Part shown: positions 44,451 to 54,021 of the stretch, one piece after another
Numbering within the stretch: position 1 is the stretch's first letter
Layout: every line of letters begins with the position of its first letter
Assembly: GCA_965221545.1 (NCBI GenBank)
Contig: OZ244901.1
Coordinates: 1,178,001-1,242,000 of the forward strand
Reading direction: 5' to 3'
Length of the DNA stretch: 64,000 bases
Source: JAJEFO01 sp022819605
GTDB lineage: Bacteria > Pseudomonadota > Alphaproteobacteria > Rhodobacterales > Rhodobacteraceae
Position numbers and translations under genes: made by a program
Notes under the pieces: generated by a model
Databases searched by the model: none
Told to the model about the DNA's origin: nothing
The model's input: the letters and a program-made list of their open reading frames with translations, nothing else

Positions 44451-46178
44451 ATGGCCATGTATGTCGAATCCGTCCCCAACCGAAACTCCCCGCCCGCCGT
44501 CCTGCTCCGCGAGACATGGTGGGACAAGGACGCCAAGAAGGTCCGCAAGCGCACCCTCGCCAACCTCTCCAAGCTGCCGCCCGAACTCGTCGAGGAGATC
44601 CGCGCCTGCCTCCGGGGCGCCGCCGCGCGCCCGCTCGAGGACGCTTTCGAGGTCGCGTCCTCGCTGCCCCACGGCGCCGTCGCGGCCGCGCTCGGCACGC
44701 TCCGCAAGCTCGGCCTCGACCGGATCATCTCCCCGCGCCCCTCCCGGCAGCGCGACCTCGCGGTCGCCATGATCGTCGCCCGCATCACCGCGCCGAGGGC
44801 CAAGCTCGCCACGGCCCGGAGCCTGTCCCCCGCAAGCGCGTGCGACACGCTCGGCCAGGCGCTCGGCATCGGCGGGACCGACGAGAACGAGCTCTACGCC
44901 GCCATGGACTGGCTGCTCGCGCGCCAGGAGCGCATCGAGACCGAACTGGCCCGGCGGCATCTCGGCGAACGCGCCCTGGTGCTCTGGGACCTGACCTCCG
45001 TCTGGATGGAAGGCCGGAACTGCGCGCTCGCGAGGTTCGGCCACTCCCGCGACGGCAAGAGGGGCAAGCTGCAGGTCGAGTTCGGCCTCATGTGCGACCG
45101 CGAGGGACGCCCGGTCGCCGTGGAGGTCTTCGCGGGCAACACCGCCGACCCGGCCACCGTCGCGACGGCGGCCGGACGGCTGCGGACACGCTTCGGCCTC
45201 GAACGGGTCGTCCTGGTCGGCGACCGCGGCATGCTCACCGATGCGCGGCTGCGCGAGGACGTCCGGCCCGCCGGCCTCGACTGGATCAGCGCGCTCAGGG
45301 CGCCCGCGATCCGCGCCCTGGCGGAGACCGGAACCCTGCAGCCGTCGCTGTTCGACGAGATCGACATGGCGGAGGTCGCCTGCGAGGCGCTCTTCCCGGG
45401 CGAGCGCCTCATGGTGTGCCGCAATCCGCTCCTGGCCGAGGAGCGCTCCCGCCGGCGCGAGGATCTCCTGCAGGCGACCGAGACGGGCCTCCGGGAGGTC
45501 GAGGCGGCGACCCGGCGGAAGAGCCGCCGCCTCACGGGCGCGACGAAGATCGCCCTGCGGGTCGAGAAGGTCCTGACGGCGCGGAAGATGAAGAAGCACT
45601 TCGTCGTCGGCGTCCGGGAGGACGGCTTCTCGTGGCGGCGCAACGTCGACGGCATCGCGGCCGAGGCCGCGCTCGACGGGTTCTACGTCGTCCGGACCAG
45701 CCTTCCCGAACGCGTCATGGGGGCCGGCGAGACGGTCCGCTCGTACAAGTCCCTCTCCCGCGTGGAGCGGGCCTTCAGATCGATGAAGACCGTGGACCTG
45801 AAGGTGCGTCCGGTCCATCACCGCCTGGCCGGCCGGGTCCGGGCACACGTCCTGCTCTGCATGCTCGCCTACTACGTGGAGTGGCACATGCGGGACGCCC
45901 TGAAACCGCTGCTCTTCCATGACGAGGACCCGCCGGAAGCGGCCTCCGTCGTCGCCCCCGCCGAGACGTCGGACGGAGCCGCGCTCAAGGCGGCGACGAA
46001 GCGAACCGTGTCCGGACTGCCCGTCCAGGGCTTCCAGGGCCTGATGGCCCACCTGGCGACCCTGTCCATGATGCGCATGAAGCCGAAATCGGAAACGTCC
46101 GCGGAATTCGACATGACCTCGACGCCGACGCCGCTGCAGGCCGAGGCGTTCCGGCTTCTCGGCCTCCGGCTTCCCTGA
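44451..46178 (+). CDS. IS1634-family transposase
   Basis: This 575-residue DDE transposase begins M-A-M-Y-V-E-S-V-P-N-R-N-S-P-P-A, typical of IS1634. It has D in L-W-D-L-T-S-V, D in V-G-D-R-G-M and a C-terminal Y-K-S-L-S-R-V-E-R-A-F-R-S-M-K motif. ATG 44451 or ATG 44457 are both possible starts; neither has a ribosome site, consistent with leaderless translation. The frame is unbroken. Confidence 0.9.
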   Translation: MAMYVESVPNRNSPPAVLLRETWWDKDAKKVRKRTLANLSKLPPELVEEIRACLRGAAARPLEDAFEVASSLPHGAVAAALGTLRKLGLDRIISPRPSRQRDLAVAMIVARITAPRAKLATARSLSPASACDTLGQALGIGGTDENELYAAMDWLLARQERIETELARRHLGERALVLWDLTSVWMEGRNCALARFGHSRDGKRGKLQVEFGLMCDREGRPVAVEVFAGNTADPATVATAAGRLRTRFGLERVVLVGDRGMLTDARLREDVRPAGLDWISALRAPAIRALAETGTLQPSLFDEIDMAEVACEALFPGERLMVCRNPLLAEERSRRREDLLQATETGLREVEAATRRKSRRLTGATKIALRVEKVLTARKMKKHFVVGVREDGFSWRRNVDGIAAEAALDGFYVVRTSLPERVMGAGETVRSYKSLSRVERAFRSMKTVDLKVRPVHHRLAGRVRAHVLLCMLAYYVEWHMRDALKPLLFHDEDPPEAASVVAPAETSDGAALKAATKRTVSGLPVQGFQGLMAHLATLSMMRMKPKSETSAEFDMTSTPTPLQAEAFRLLGLRLP

Positions 46179-46205
46179 CACCCGCCGCAGGTTCCTGCCC
46201 AGTAC

Positions 46206-46623
46206 CGTGAATCCGGATTCCGGGGTTTTTGTCCCGAAATCAATCAGGTAGACCTTGAGGCCGTCTGGAAGTTCGGTCTAAAATCACGGTGCCAGCCGAC
46301 GAGCCGACGGGGCCGGATTGCATACCTTGGCGTCAGTTGAGACAAAGAAGCAGCTTTTGCGATAGAGTCCATTGCTGCCACAATAGCGGGGCTTGCGTTG
46401 CGTTCCGGTTGCGGGTCTGAGCATCCTGACCGCCTCTGAGCGCATGATTGGCGACCATTGAATTCAGCCGGGCCTGCAAGCCGCAATCGTTCATTGCGTG
46501 TTCCCTTGCGAAGCATGAGACTGCAGATGATGAATCACGGGCGGCTTCAGGCCTGGCTCCCCCGGCTTGAACAGCTCGGCGTCGCGCAGCGGGGAAGCCG
46601 AAACATTGCCCTCTGCAGGCTCG
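46206..46623. other. Gene-free stretch with a weak relaxase-like N-terminal echo
   Basis: No intact gene is visible. On the minus strand 46337-46372 reads M-D-S-I-A-K-A-A-S-L-S-Q, similar to the start of the truncated relaxase (M-V-A-S-I-G-K-I-A-S-L-S-Q), but similarity stops there. Confidence 0.3.
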
Positions 46624-47805
46624 CTACACGTCCTCCACCTGCAGCAGTTCACGACCCGTTTCTGAACGGAACACGTTGTGAAAGTGCTGAAGTGCCGCCT
46701 CGTTCCGCCCGAACACGACTTCCGATTGAATCCCGCACTCGGCGTTTGCCTGCACTTCCTCCAGCATTGCGTAGTCCTGTTCTTCGACGACTTCCCTGAA
46801 CCTGGCAAGCCTGTCCTCATGCGACATCCCTTGCGCCTCGAAACGCTTTTGCATCCTGGGGTCGATGTACCAGGTATGGATCGTTCGAGACCTCGAAGGC
46901 GAGCCTCCAAGAGGAAAGATGCGCATCAGGTCAACCCCGAATGCATCCACCATCATGATCACGTTGGGGAAAAAGTAATAGACCGTGGACGTTATCTGCT
47001 TGAATGGCCAGCGGCTCTCGATCGGCATGGACAGCCGCATGAGATCGATCTTTCGATTGGCGAATGCCATGCGCAGGTTTCTCCCGAACCTGTCGAAAGT
47101 CTGCGCGTTCCCATGCACCTCCTTGGCCGCGGTGTCCCGGTGGAGGACGTTCAGATGATAGATCTCGCCGTAGGAGTCGATGCCCAGTTTCCAGTTCATC
47201 CGCGCATCGATGACTTGCTGCCCGGCATGAGGGTGATCCGGCAGCTTCCAGTGGACCATGTCGTCCTGAAGTCCGGCCAGGCACTCGTCCTCGTCCGGGG
47301 GGTCGCCTTGAGACGGCCGCACCCACAACGTCCCGTGCCATTCCGCCGAAGGCAGTTCGAAAAGCGACAGTCCCGCACTTGGGACATTGCCGAACTGGCA
47401 GCCCTTGTTCACCGCCAGCAGGCTGCCGTCGATACCGTAGGTCCATGCGTGGAACGGACACGTGAAGCGCGGCCTGGAGCCGCGTCCCTCGGGCACGAGC
47501 AGGCTTCCGCGATGCCGGCAGGCGTTCGCGTACGCGCGAAACCCGCCTTCGCCGTCCCGAACCATGAGTATCGGGGTCCCGGTTGCATTGTCTGACCAAT
47601 AGGTGTTGGGCTCCGGCAGTTGAGACGAAAGACCCATCAGCAGCGGCACTTTCCGAAAGAACGCGTCCCGTTCCTGAGCCAGGAGCTGCGGGCACGTGTA
47701 TTCGGACATCGGCAGACGCATGATGCCGCCGGCATCGGCGGTCGTGCCGCCGTCGATGTGCTCGACAAGAGCCTTCAGGATGCCTTGCCGTTCAGAGTGG
47801 TCCAT
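46624..47805 (-). CDS. Rieske-type ring-hydroxylating oxygenase, alpha subunit
   Basis: The 393-residue protein has a Rieske [2Fe-2S] motif, C-R-H, 16 residues later C-P-F-H, and a mononuclear iron region D-S-Y-G-E-I-Y-H-L-N-V-L-H with the two-histidine pattern. It should hydroxylate an aromatic or quaternary-amine substrate using electrons from a separate reductase, which is not encoded nearby. The start at 47805 matches the usual family N-terminus. An upstream in-frame ATG at 47922 has a better Shine-Dalgarno (AAGGATGCTGG) but would add an arginine-rich, unlike stretch. Substrate unknown; a link to betaine metabolism is possible only by proximity. Confidence 0.87.
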   Translation of the reverse strand: MDHSERQGILKALVEHIDGGTTADAGGIMRLPMSEYTCPQLLAQERDAFFRKVPLLMGLSSQLPEPNTYWSDNATGTPILMVRDGEGGFRAYANACRHRGSLLVPEGRGSRPRFTCPFHAWTYGIDGSLLAVNKGCQFGNVPSAGLSLFELPSAEWHGTLWVRPSQGDPPDEDECLAGLQDDMVHWKLPDHPHAGQQVIDARMNWKLGIDSYGEIYHLNVLHRDTAAKEVHGNAQTFDRFGRNLRMAFANRKIDLMRLSMPIESRWPFKQITSTVYYFFPNVIMMVDAFGVDLMRIFPLGGSPSRSRTIHTWYIDPRMQKRFEAQGMSHEDRLARFREVVEEQDYAMLEEVQANAECGIQSEVVFGRNEAALQHFHNVFRSETGRELLQVEDV

Positions 47806-48130
47806 GAATCGAGGCTCCGTGACGTGCCGGCCAGCACCGCCTCGTCGCGCTCGACAAGGCCGTTCCTGGCCGGGGTGAAAGCGAAGGTCCCTGAAGGCAT
47901 TACCTGAAATGTTCGCGTGCATCCAGCATCCTTGACGTCGTTTCGATGGAAAGCGTGCGGATCGCCCCCGCATCACGCCCGGACCATCGCGCAAGGCACC
48001 TCGATCACGGCGCCAGGTCACTTGCGGCAACTGTCGCCCTGCTCATGCTCCTGGGCGCGTTCGTCACTGCGGTCGACGTCGTATCCGTCCGCAAGGTCGC
48101 GCCCGGCGCGGGACGGTCGCGCCCGGGAAG
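47806..48130. other. Divergent intergenic region
   Basis: It separates the Rieske oxygenase (minus) from the tandem small membrane-protein genes (plus). No clear promoter or RNA was identified. Confidence 0.35.
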
Positions 48131-48206
48131 ATTCCCCTTGGCATCCGCCGGGCACCGTGCTTCATGTCCGAAGAAGACGGCCTGGGGGCAGGCACGAGGC
48201 AGGAAA

Positions 48207-48629
48207 ATGCAGGATACCGGACGACCCTCCGGCGGGGCGGATCTCCGCCGCGCCGCCCGCGCGACCCTTGAAAGCCCCCACGACAAGCTGGCGACGGCGC
48301 TGCGCTCCGACGCGGTCGTCGGCGACATCCGGGACGCCAGGGCGCTCGGCCGGCTCCGTAGGGACCTGACGGCGATCCGCGACGCGCCGCACGTCGAAAT
48401 GCCCGAACGCCCGGGCGCCGCGTTCTCCAACCCTTGGGCGGACCTGGCCGACGGTCGCGAACGGTCCGTCCTGCAGGACGTCCTGGTCCGGCTCCTGCCC
48501 CTCGTCATGCCTGCCGCCGCGCTCCTGGCGGCGGCCGCCATCCTCACGCTCCTGGGTTCCGTCGGTCCTGCGCTCGTCACGTCGCTCGACATCGGCCCCG
48601 GCCTCTCGGTCCTCCCCGGGGCGCAATGA
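48207..48629 (+). CDS. Small membrane-anchored protein of unknown function, copy 1
   Basis: The 140-residue protein has an N-terminal soluble domain (M-Q-D-T-G-R-P-S-G-G-A-D, later D-I-R-D-A-R-A-L-G-R-L) and one hydrophobic helix near residues 93-117. The start follows AGGCAGGAAA. It is a paralogue of the next gene. I recognise no family. The open frame extends upstream, but conservation between the two copies begins as coding sequence at this ATG. Confidence 0.65.
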   Translation: MQDTGRPSGGADLRRAARATLESPHDKLATALRSDAVVGDIRDARALGRLRRDLTAIRDAPHVEMPERPGAAFSNPWADLADGRERSVLQDVLVRLLPLVMPAAALLAAAAILTLLGSVGPALVTSLDIGPGLSVLPGAQ

Positions 48630-48740
48630 CCTGTTTGCAGCGCCCGCGCCCCCGTCAGGCACGATTTTCCTTGGCACGCGCGGGATCCCGTGCTTCATTG
48701 CCGGAAAAAGACGGCCTGGGGGCAGGCATGAGGCAGGAAA

Positions 48741-49169
48741 ATGCAGGACTCCGGACGACTTTCCGGCGGGGCGGATTTCCGCCGCGCCGTCAACGCGATC
48801 CGTGACAACCCCCACGACATGCTGGCGGAGGCGCTGCGCGCCGACGCCACGGTCGGCAAAATCCGTGACGCCCGGACGCTCGGCAGGCTCGGAAGCGACC
48901 TGGCGGCGTTCCGCGCCGACCAGGCCAGGCGTCTCGCCGCCCCGGACGAAGCTTCCGCCGCACGCCATGAACGGCGGGGCGCGACGTTCGCCGATCCCAG
49001 GGCGTCGGCGGCCGGGCACGGCTGGCAGGAGTCCCTGTCCGCGCGCATTCCGATGCGGATTCTTGCAGAGCTTGCGCTTTCCGGCGGCCTTTTCGTCGCG
49101 CTCGTCATGTTCTGGAACACGTTCGGACCCTCCTTCGTCGCGGCGCTTGCCGGCCAGCCGGTTCCGTAG
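48741..49169 (+). CDS. Small membrane-anchored protein of unknown function, copy 2
   Basis: The 142-residue paralogue of the upstream gene shares M-Q-D-S-G-R-L-S-G-G-A-D and K-I-R-D-A-R-T-L-G-R-L, with one predicted membrane helix near 104-128. The C-terminal halves of the two differ, consistent with diversification of the membrane part under a constant N-terminal domain. Function unknown. The following 49170-49396 holds no intact gene. Confidence 0.65.
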   Translation: MQDSGRLSGGADFRRAVNAIRDNPHDMLAEALRADATVGKIRDARTLGRLGSDLAAFRADQARRLAAPDEASAARHERRGATFADPRASAAGHGWQESLSARIPMRILAELALSGGLFVALVMFWNTFGPSFVAALAGQPVP

Positions 49170-49396
49170 GCACACGTCTTGGCGGTCGCCAGCGGCGGCT
49201 CCGTCGTGGCCGACCCACAGCGCCTTCCCGACCTTCGGCTTCGGCAGGCGGGTCCGTTTCTCGACGAAGCGCATGCCCGTCCCGACGCGACCGTCGTGCA
49301 GGAACGCCGACAGATGCCGTCCCGGCTGTCGACGATGCGGCGCAGCCTCTCGCCGAGACGGGAGCGCACAGAGACTCGCGAGCGCTGCTGGTCACT

Positions 49397-51656
49397 TCAC
49401 GTCCGCAGCATCCCGGTTGCGGGCCTGAGGTTCTGCCTGAAGCAGCCTGTCGCCGAGTGCCGATGCAAACCGGTCTGGCCTGCGCGTGATCCCGACCGCT
49501 CCCACGCCTTGATCTCATGTTCCACCTGATCGAATTCAGCGCTGCCCTGCCTCAATACCGTGCCGTGCGGCCCGGTCTCCACCAGGAGCGCGTTCCATCC
49601 CCCGAGGAATTCAATCCGCATGGTTGCCCCGTCGTGCCTGCGCCGCGTGATGCCGAGACGACCCTGAGTGCAGTCAATCTTGAACGGTTCGGCTCCGGTT
49701 TCGACCCGGCTCGCCAAATCCCGGAATTCACTGCGGATCCGTGCGCTGACAGTGGTCAGAGCCATGAGTCTGCGCTGGCAATCCGCCATGTTGCGCATTT
49801 CCTCGGCGCTTCGGCGTCTCCACGCATGAGGGGCTCCGCCGCCTTCGCGTTGCGCCCGAGACCTTTCGGCGAGCCTGGTGCGAAGGGCGCGTCCCGACCC
49901 GGTCTGGTAGAACGCCCGGCAGCGGTTCCAGTGGCGGTTCGCTTCGTCGAACCCGCCGCGATCACGTATCCGGCCGTCGCACGGAGTGGACGGGCCGCCC
50001 CGTACGACCCGCGAGACGGCGAGCGGGCAGAGATCCATCGCGTCTTCCATCCGGTCAGCGGCCGCTTCGCAATTTCCGGTCATCTCCGCGGCCACCCAGC
50101 ACGTCATCACCGCATCGACACCCGGATCATCGGCATGGCGCGCGCAGAGGCGCGAGAGCTCCTCCCATTCGGCTGCCAGCGTGAGCAGCCTCGCGACCTT
50201 GTATCGAGCCCCGAGAGGGTCTTCGGGGCGCGTTGCGCGCTCGATGTCGCGGCATGTCCGAAGCGCTTCAGCGCCCTGTCCCTGTCTCTCCTTGATCATG
50301 GCCAACTGGAAGCGGCTGCGCAGGAACGGGCGATTCTCGATCTCGTACCAGTCCAGCTTGTCGCGACTCCATCGGAAACCGGCCCGCTCAAGCGCCGCGA
50401 GGCCTCGGTCAGCGATGCTTCGTACGATCCCCTCACGCTCGATCCTCGTCGTCTCCGCCCCGGTGCTCACCGCGAGATCTTCGGCTGCATTCAGGTTCCA
50501 GCCTTCGATAATCGTGAGCTCTCGCAGCAACTCGGTGGCCCGCGTCCGGTTCCCGTTCTCCATGTGGCGGTCGACCGCCGTCTGCAGCACGGTTCCGCCC
50601 GGTCCCCTGAACGACCATTCACCGGCCCGATTGCGTTGGACAACGGGCTGGTGCGGCCCGTGACCCGGGAGCGTCACGCTTTCCATCGGGTCGGGGTGCG
50701 CCCCTTCTGCCGCGAACTCGAAGATGAGCGGCCCGGCACCATGCCAGCCGCGCTCGGTCTCGCCTTTCCTGGATCCACTGCTCAAGCGCCAGGTTCTCCT
50801 GCCCGCGAATCGCCTCGAACTCCGCATGCGCTGCCTTGCCGTCCATGGAGAACGTCGCCCGCAGGCGTCTGCGCATCCGCAGGTCGGGAGGCGGCAGCCA
50901 TGTCCGTCCGTCTCTCTCGGTCACGATCTCGATGACATGACGTTGCGCGGGCAACCCTTCGGCAGGGCGCCACCCGTCCCACTCGATCAGGAAATTGTCG
51001 AGCGTCTCCAGCACCCCGGCGACGTCGTCAGATCGCGTCTCGCGCTCCCACCAATGTCCTTGCACGATGCATGCGCGAATCGGTTCTTCGCAGCAGGCAT
51101 CAATCGACGTCGACCCGTCGAGGTCGTGCCTGCCTCTGGTACGAGTTCCACCGAGGCCGAACCTTCGCGGCACACGGGTCTCCGCCTCGTCCCCGACGAC
51201 CCGGCGAAGCTCGGCGACGAACATCTCCCCGCGAGCGGTCGGGTCTCCGGCAAATTCCGGCATCGCGTCGACGGCCCGGCGCAGTTCTGGAATTCCTCCG
51301 GCGTGCAAGAACCAGCCCCGTCGTTCGCGCAGCACCCGTATCGTCATCCAGCCTCGCTCCGCAGCGTCGTCTCGAGCGGGCGTCACGTCAAGCGCCGGCA
51401 GGTCGCCGCCCAGGCGCATCGCGGCCCGGCACTGCGCAAGCGCGCGCTCGGCCTTGGGACCTGCTTCCCACCCTCGCGCTGACCCGCTGCCTCGAACCTT
51501 GACGGCGTCGCCCAAAGCGATGCGTTCCGACACGAGACAGGCATCGAGCAGTCCCCTGAGCCTTGAGCCGACGCCCTTCGGGCTGCGTGCGCCGGCGAGC
51601 CTTGCCATCTCGGGGGTGGAGATGCGTCGATCAGGTGCTCCCGCGGTCTTCAGCAC
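49397..51656 (-). pseudogene. Large unknown protein with helical repeats, frameshifted
   Basis: Two overlapping frames together make one protein of about 750 residues. The upstream frame (GTG at 51656) starts with a winged-helix-like segment and runs to L-E-Q-W-I-Q-E. The downstream frame takes over at about 50770 (G-E-T-E-R-G-W-H-G) near a GGAAAGG run, and carries TPR/SEL1-like helices (A-R-Y-K-V-A-R-L-L-T-L-A, then W-V-A-A-E-M-T-G-N). Outside the overlap each frame becomes arginine-rich shadow sequence, favouring one gene with a one-base indel over two overlapping genes. I do not recognise the family. Confidence 0.55.
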
Positions 51657-51851
51657 CCGTTCCAGGATCGCCGCGATCTCGCGATGTCACTGCATCGGCG
51701 TGTCGATTTCCTCGTCATGGGCTCATCCCTCCGTTCGGAACGACACGACAGGATGTCGGATGTCGCAGTAAGGATGTCGCAGCAAGCCTTGACGCGAGGC
51801 AGCATGTTTCATCTTGATCTGCCATTCACGTCAAACAGGGAGACCGCTCTC

Positions 51852-52721
51852 ATGCGCTTGCCATTGCCCATCATCGCCGTTCTCACGCTCATGCTCGCCG
51901 CTTGCGGTGGCGGAGGGGGAAGCTCCGCCGTAGAAGACGCGCGAACCCTCACGGATTCCGAACCGCCAATCGAGACGGCTGCCGACCAGTCTGCCAGGGC
52001 AGCGGGGATAATCTCGCGCATCGACTCGCTGATACTGTCATCGGGCTATGGCAATACCTCACATCCTGACTTCCCTTCATTCACTATCCGGTCAACATGT
52101 TCAGGGGCCAGATGCGTCTTGCGTGAACCACGGAGCGGGTTGGTATCCACCCTGACCATTGATGACCTCGCAATCTACAATCACGATCCCGGAATTGGCG
52201 TGAATCACAGCAAGCACGGAATCACCCTGTCGGGTGGCGAAACCAGTGATGGTCGTCTCAAGGCCTTGGGAGCCTGGATGCAGAACGGTGCATTTCAGGT
52301 CAGTGAGGAACACGTGACCCAGGACGGCATCGACATCTGGGTAAGATCCGGTCTTGTTGGCGGCGACCTCACGGGAAGCCGCCCCGGCTCATCCGCAACA
52401 TGGCGCGGCGTCATGGTTGGAACGCCTGCTGCCGGAACAAGTCGCGGAGATTTCCTGCAGGGTGATGCAAGGCTCATTTACAGCTTCTCCGGCACGATTG
52501 ATGCAGACTTCACCAACATCAAGAACATTGACAGGAACCAGGTTCACACTGTTGCGGCGGTCCGTTTTGACGACGTTCCAGTGCGATCAGACGGAACGTT
52601 TCAGGCCGGAGTTACAGGAAATCGCATTCAGGGCGGGTTCTACGGTTCCGGACACGCGGAGACAGTCGGCGTGTTCGAGCAGTTGGGGATCGTCGGCGCG
52701 TTCGGTGGATTGGGGGAGTGA
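51852..52721 (+). CDS. Surface lipoprotein with TbpB-like beta-barrel
   Basis: The 289-residue protein has a lipoprotein signal peptide ending L-M-L-A-A-C followed by a G-G-G-G-G spacer. The C-terminus R-I-Q-G-G-F-Y-G-S-G-H-A-E-T-V-G and I-V-G-A-F-G-G is the hallmark of the TbpB/factor-H-binding-protein barrel family (transferrin-binding-protein-like). Such lipoproteins are often surface-displayed. The start at 51852 is chosen because it begins the signal peptide. The ligand is unknown, and no TonB receptor or Slam gene is visible nearby. Confidence 0.85.
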   Translation: MRLPLPIIAVLTLMLAACGGGGGSSAVEDARTLTDSEPPIETAADQSARAAGIISRIDSLILSSGYGNTSHPDFPSFTIRSTCSGARCVLREPRSGLVSTLTIDDLAIYNHDPGIGVNHSKHGITLSGGETSDGRLKALGAWMQNGAFQVSEEHVTQDGIDIWVRSGLVGGDLTGSRPGSSATWRGVMVGTPAAGTSRGDFLQGDARLIYSFSGTIDADFTNIKNIDRNQVHTVAAVRFDDVPVRSDGTFQAGVTGNRIQGGFYGSGHAETVGVFEQLGIVGAFGGLGE

Positions 52722-52738
52722 CATGGCACGGTGTCCCC

Positions 52739-52941
52739 ATGACAGACCCCAAGATGCTTGGCGACGCAACGCCGGAGGATCTTGCCTGCATGCAAGTCTC
52801 TTCAATTGCGCCGAGGAGGCGGCGATGCGCGGCAATGTCCTGCGGCTGGATGGAGAGCGAATGCGCTTGCTGCCGCCTGGCGTCGCTTCCCGTCGAGACG
52901 ACACCGGAAAACACGGACATCCACCGCAACAAGCGGCCTGA
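52739..52941 (+). pseudogene. Possible small decayed gene
   Basis: A frame starting M-T-D-P-K-M-L-G-D-A-T-P-E-D-L-A looks coding, but sense seems to pass to another frame (E-E-A-A-M-R-G-N-V-L-R-L-D-G-E-R-M-R) ending at 52941. This may be a frameshifted small gene; weak evidence. The remainder to 53036 is empty. Confidence 0.25.
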
Positions 52942-53036
52942 ATCGCGCGAACTTTCGCAGCGGCGGCATTTCGTGACGCTGAATCGCGACGACCTGATCC
53001 GGGGCGAGGGGCAACGGGACCGTCGCCCCCGTCCGG

Positions 53037-53287
53037 TCAGCCACCGTCCCTGAACAGCCGATTGCAGGCGGCTTCGGCCCGGGCCAGGCCCGCGTCGCTC
53101 AAGCCAACGGACTTCGCGCTTGTCGCCGGATCGGAGATGAGACCGTTTTCGTGAAGCCTGTCCATCGCATCCCGGTTCAGTGACTTCCACGCACTGGCAA
53201 CACCAAAGCGCGAACGCTGCAAATGTCGAGATGCAGCAATGCCGGAACGGCTTCGTCGATCCTGTCGGTCTTCAGGTCGCCCGTCAT
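53037..53287 (-). pseudogene. DUF6429-family protein, frameshifted
   Basis: The C-terminal half (A-W-K-S-L-N-R-D-A-M-D-R-L-H-E-N-G-L-I-S-D-P) is typical of DUF6429. The N-terminal part, M-T-G-D-L-K-T-D-R-I-D-E-A-V-P-A-L-L-H-L-D, lies in another frame with its own Shine-Dalgarno (AGGAGGGG) and an ATGA overlap with the upstream gene. One base at about 53220-53225 is out of place. DUF6429 function is unknown. Confidence 0.75.
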
Positions 53288-53724
53288 CGTCCAGCCCCTC
53301 CTTCCAATTCAAGGGGAGCGCTGCCGCTGCCGCCCGATCCCATGAAGCATACGAGGTGGTCGGTCACGTCGTTGAAGCAGTCGGCCAGTTCGTCATGAAG
53401 CCGGCGGCATTCCTGCCACGCCCTCCGGTCGAACTCGCGTTCGCGAGCGCGCACCATGACGGTCGTCCGGCGCTGCCGCCTGTAGCGGTACGGTCGCACC
53501 CCATGCTTGCGACAGACCGCGCGGAACAGTTCGGCGGACCAGACATCGGGGAGCGAATGCTGGAGTTCGACCTCCGGCTCCCGCTTCTCGCCCGAACCTG
53601 CCAGCCGCCCCTGCAGCCGCTCGATCGCGGCACCGGCGGCCGACTTCTCTCCGGGACTGCCCGCTCTCCGGAACAGCGCCTCCAGCTTGGCGAGCTTCGC
53701 CTTCAGGTCACTGTCTTCGCTCAT
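53284..53724 (-). CDS. Conserved hypothetical protein with DUF2786-like N-terminus
   Basis: The 146-residue protein starts with a helical segment (L-A-K-L-E-A-L-F-R-R-A-G-S-P-G-E) resembling DUF2786 and continues with C-R-K-H-G-V-R-P-Y-R-Y-R-R-Q-R-R-T-T-V-M. It overlaps the DUF6429 start as ATGA, so the pair forms an operon. The start at 53724 precedes the conserved region; upstream in-frame codons look non-coding. Function unknown. Confidence 0.7.
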   Translation of the reverse strand: MSEDSDLKAKLAKLEALFRRAGSPGEKSAAGAAIERLQGRLAGSGEKREPEVELQHSLPDVWSAELFRAVCRKHGVRPYRYRRQRRTTVMVRAREREFDRRAWQECRRLHDELADCFNDVTDHLVCFMGSGGSGSAPLELEGGAGR

Positions 53725-54021
53725 TGCACACCGCGGTTCCGATTCGTCTCGGGCGGAGCATGTCCGAATGTCGAACCGGATGTCCATCGGGCTACGGGCG
53801 CCGGGTGCGGCCCGGAGCGCGGGGATCCGCCTGACGGAATGTCGACTTCCGGTCAATCCCGGGGGCGTGATTTGCCCGGCGACGCCGATTTGCAGTGGAT
53901 CCGGGATGCGTCCGGTTGCGGGACGCGGGGCTTCCGAACACGTCGTGTCCGGCACGTCAGCGATTCGAGAGCCAAGACGTCCTCGCATGCCGGAAGGCTG
54001 ATAACGGCTGGATGCCGCGTC

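Larger units (their letters stand above)
44348..46205 (+). mobile_element. IS1634-family element (ends approximate)
   Basis: An intact IS1634-type transposase is bounded by imperfect inverted sequences, GTAATGTGCAG (44348-44358) and CTGCCCAGTAC (46195-46205). No target duplication is visible, so the ends are tentative. Confidence 0.55.
48131..49169 (+). repeat. Tandem duplication of a leader plus small-gene unit
   Basis: A unit of about 534 bases is duplicated in tandem. About 75 bases before each ATG are conserved, ending in an identical hairpin GCCTG-GGGG-CAGGC (48180-48193 and 48714-48727) and the same GAGGCAGGAAAATG start site. The coding parts are strongly similar for about 50 residues and then diverge. 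Confidence 0.8.

Noticed and set aside
46337..46372. A second relaxase start (M-D-S-I-A-K-A-A-S-L-S-Q)
   Set aside because: Similarity to the relaxase N-terminus is limited to about twelve residues and the frame has no relaxase motifs afterwards.
49178..49390. A possible gene remnant on the minus strand (R-L-G-E-R-L-R-R-I-V-D-S-R-D-G)
   Set aside because: Sense appears to jump between frames within about 60 codons and no start or family could be identified; too weak to list.
50619..50827. Two overlapping genes instead of one frameshifted gene
   Set aside because: In the overlap each frame turns arginine/proline-rich on the far side of about 50770, the look of shadow sequence, so one gene with an indel is favoured.
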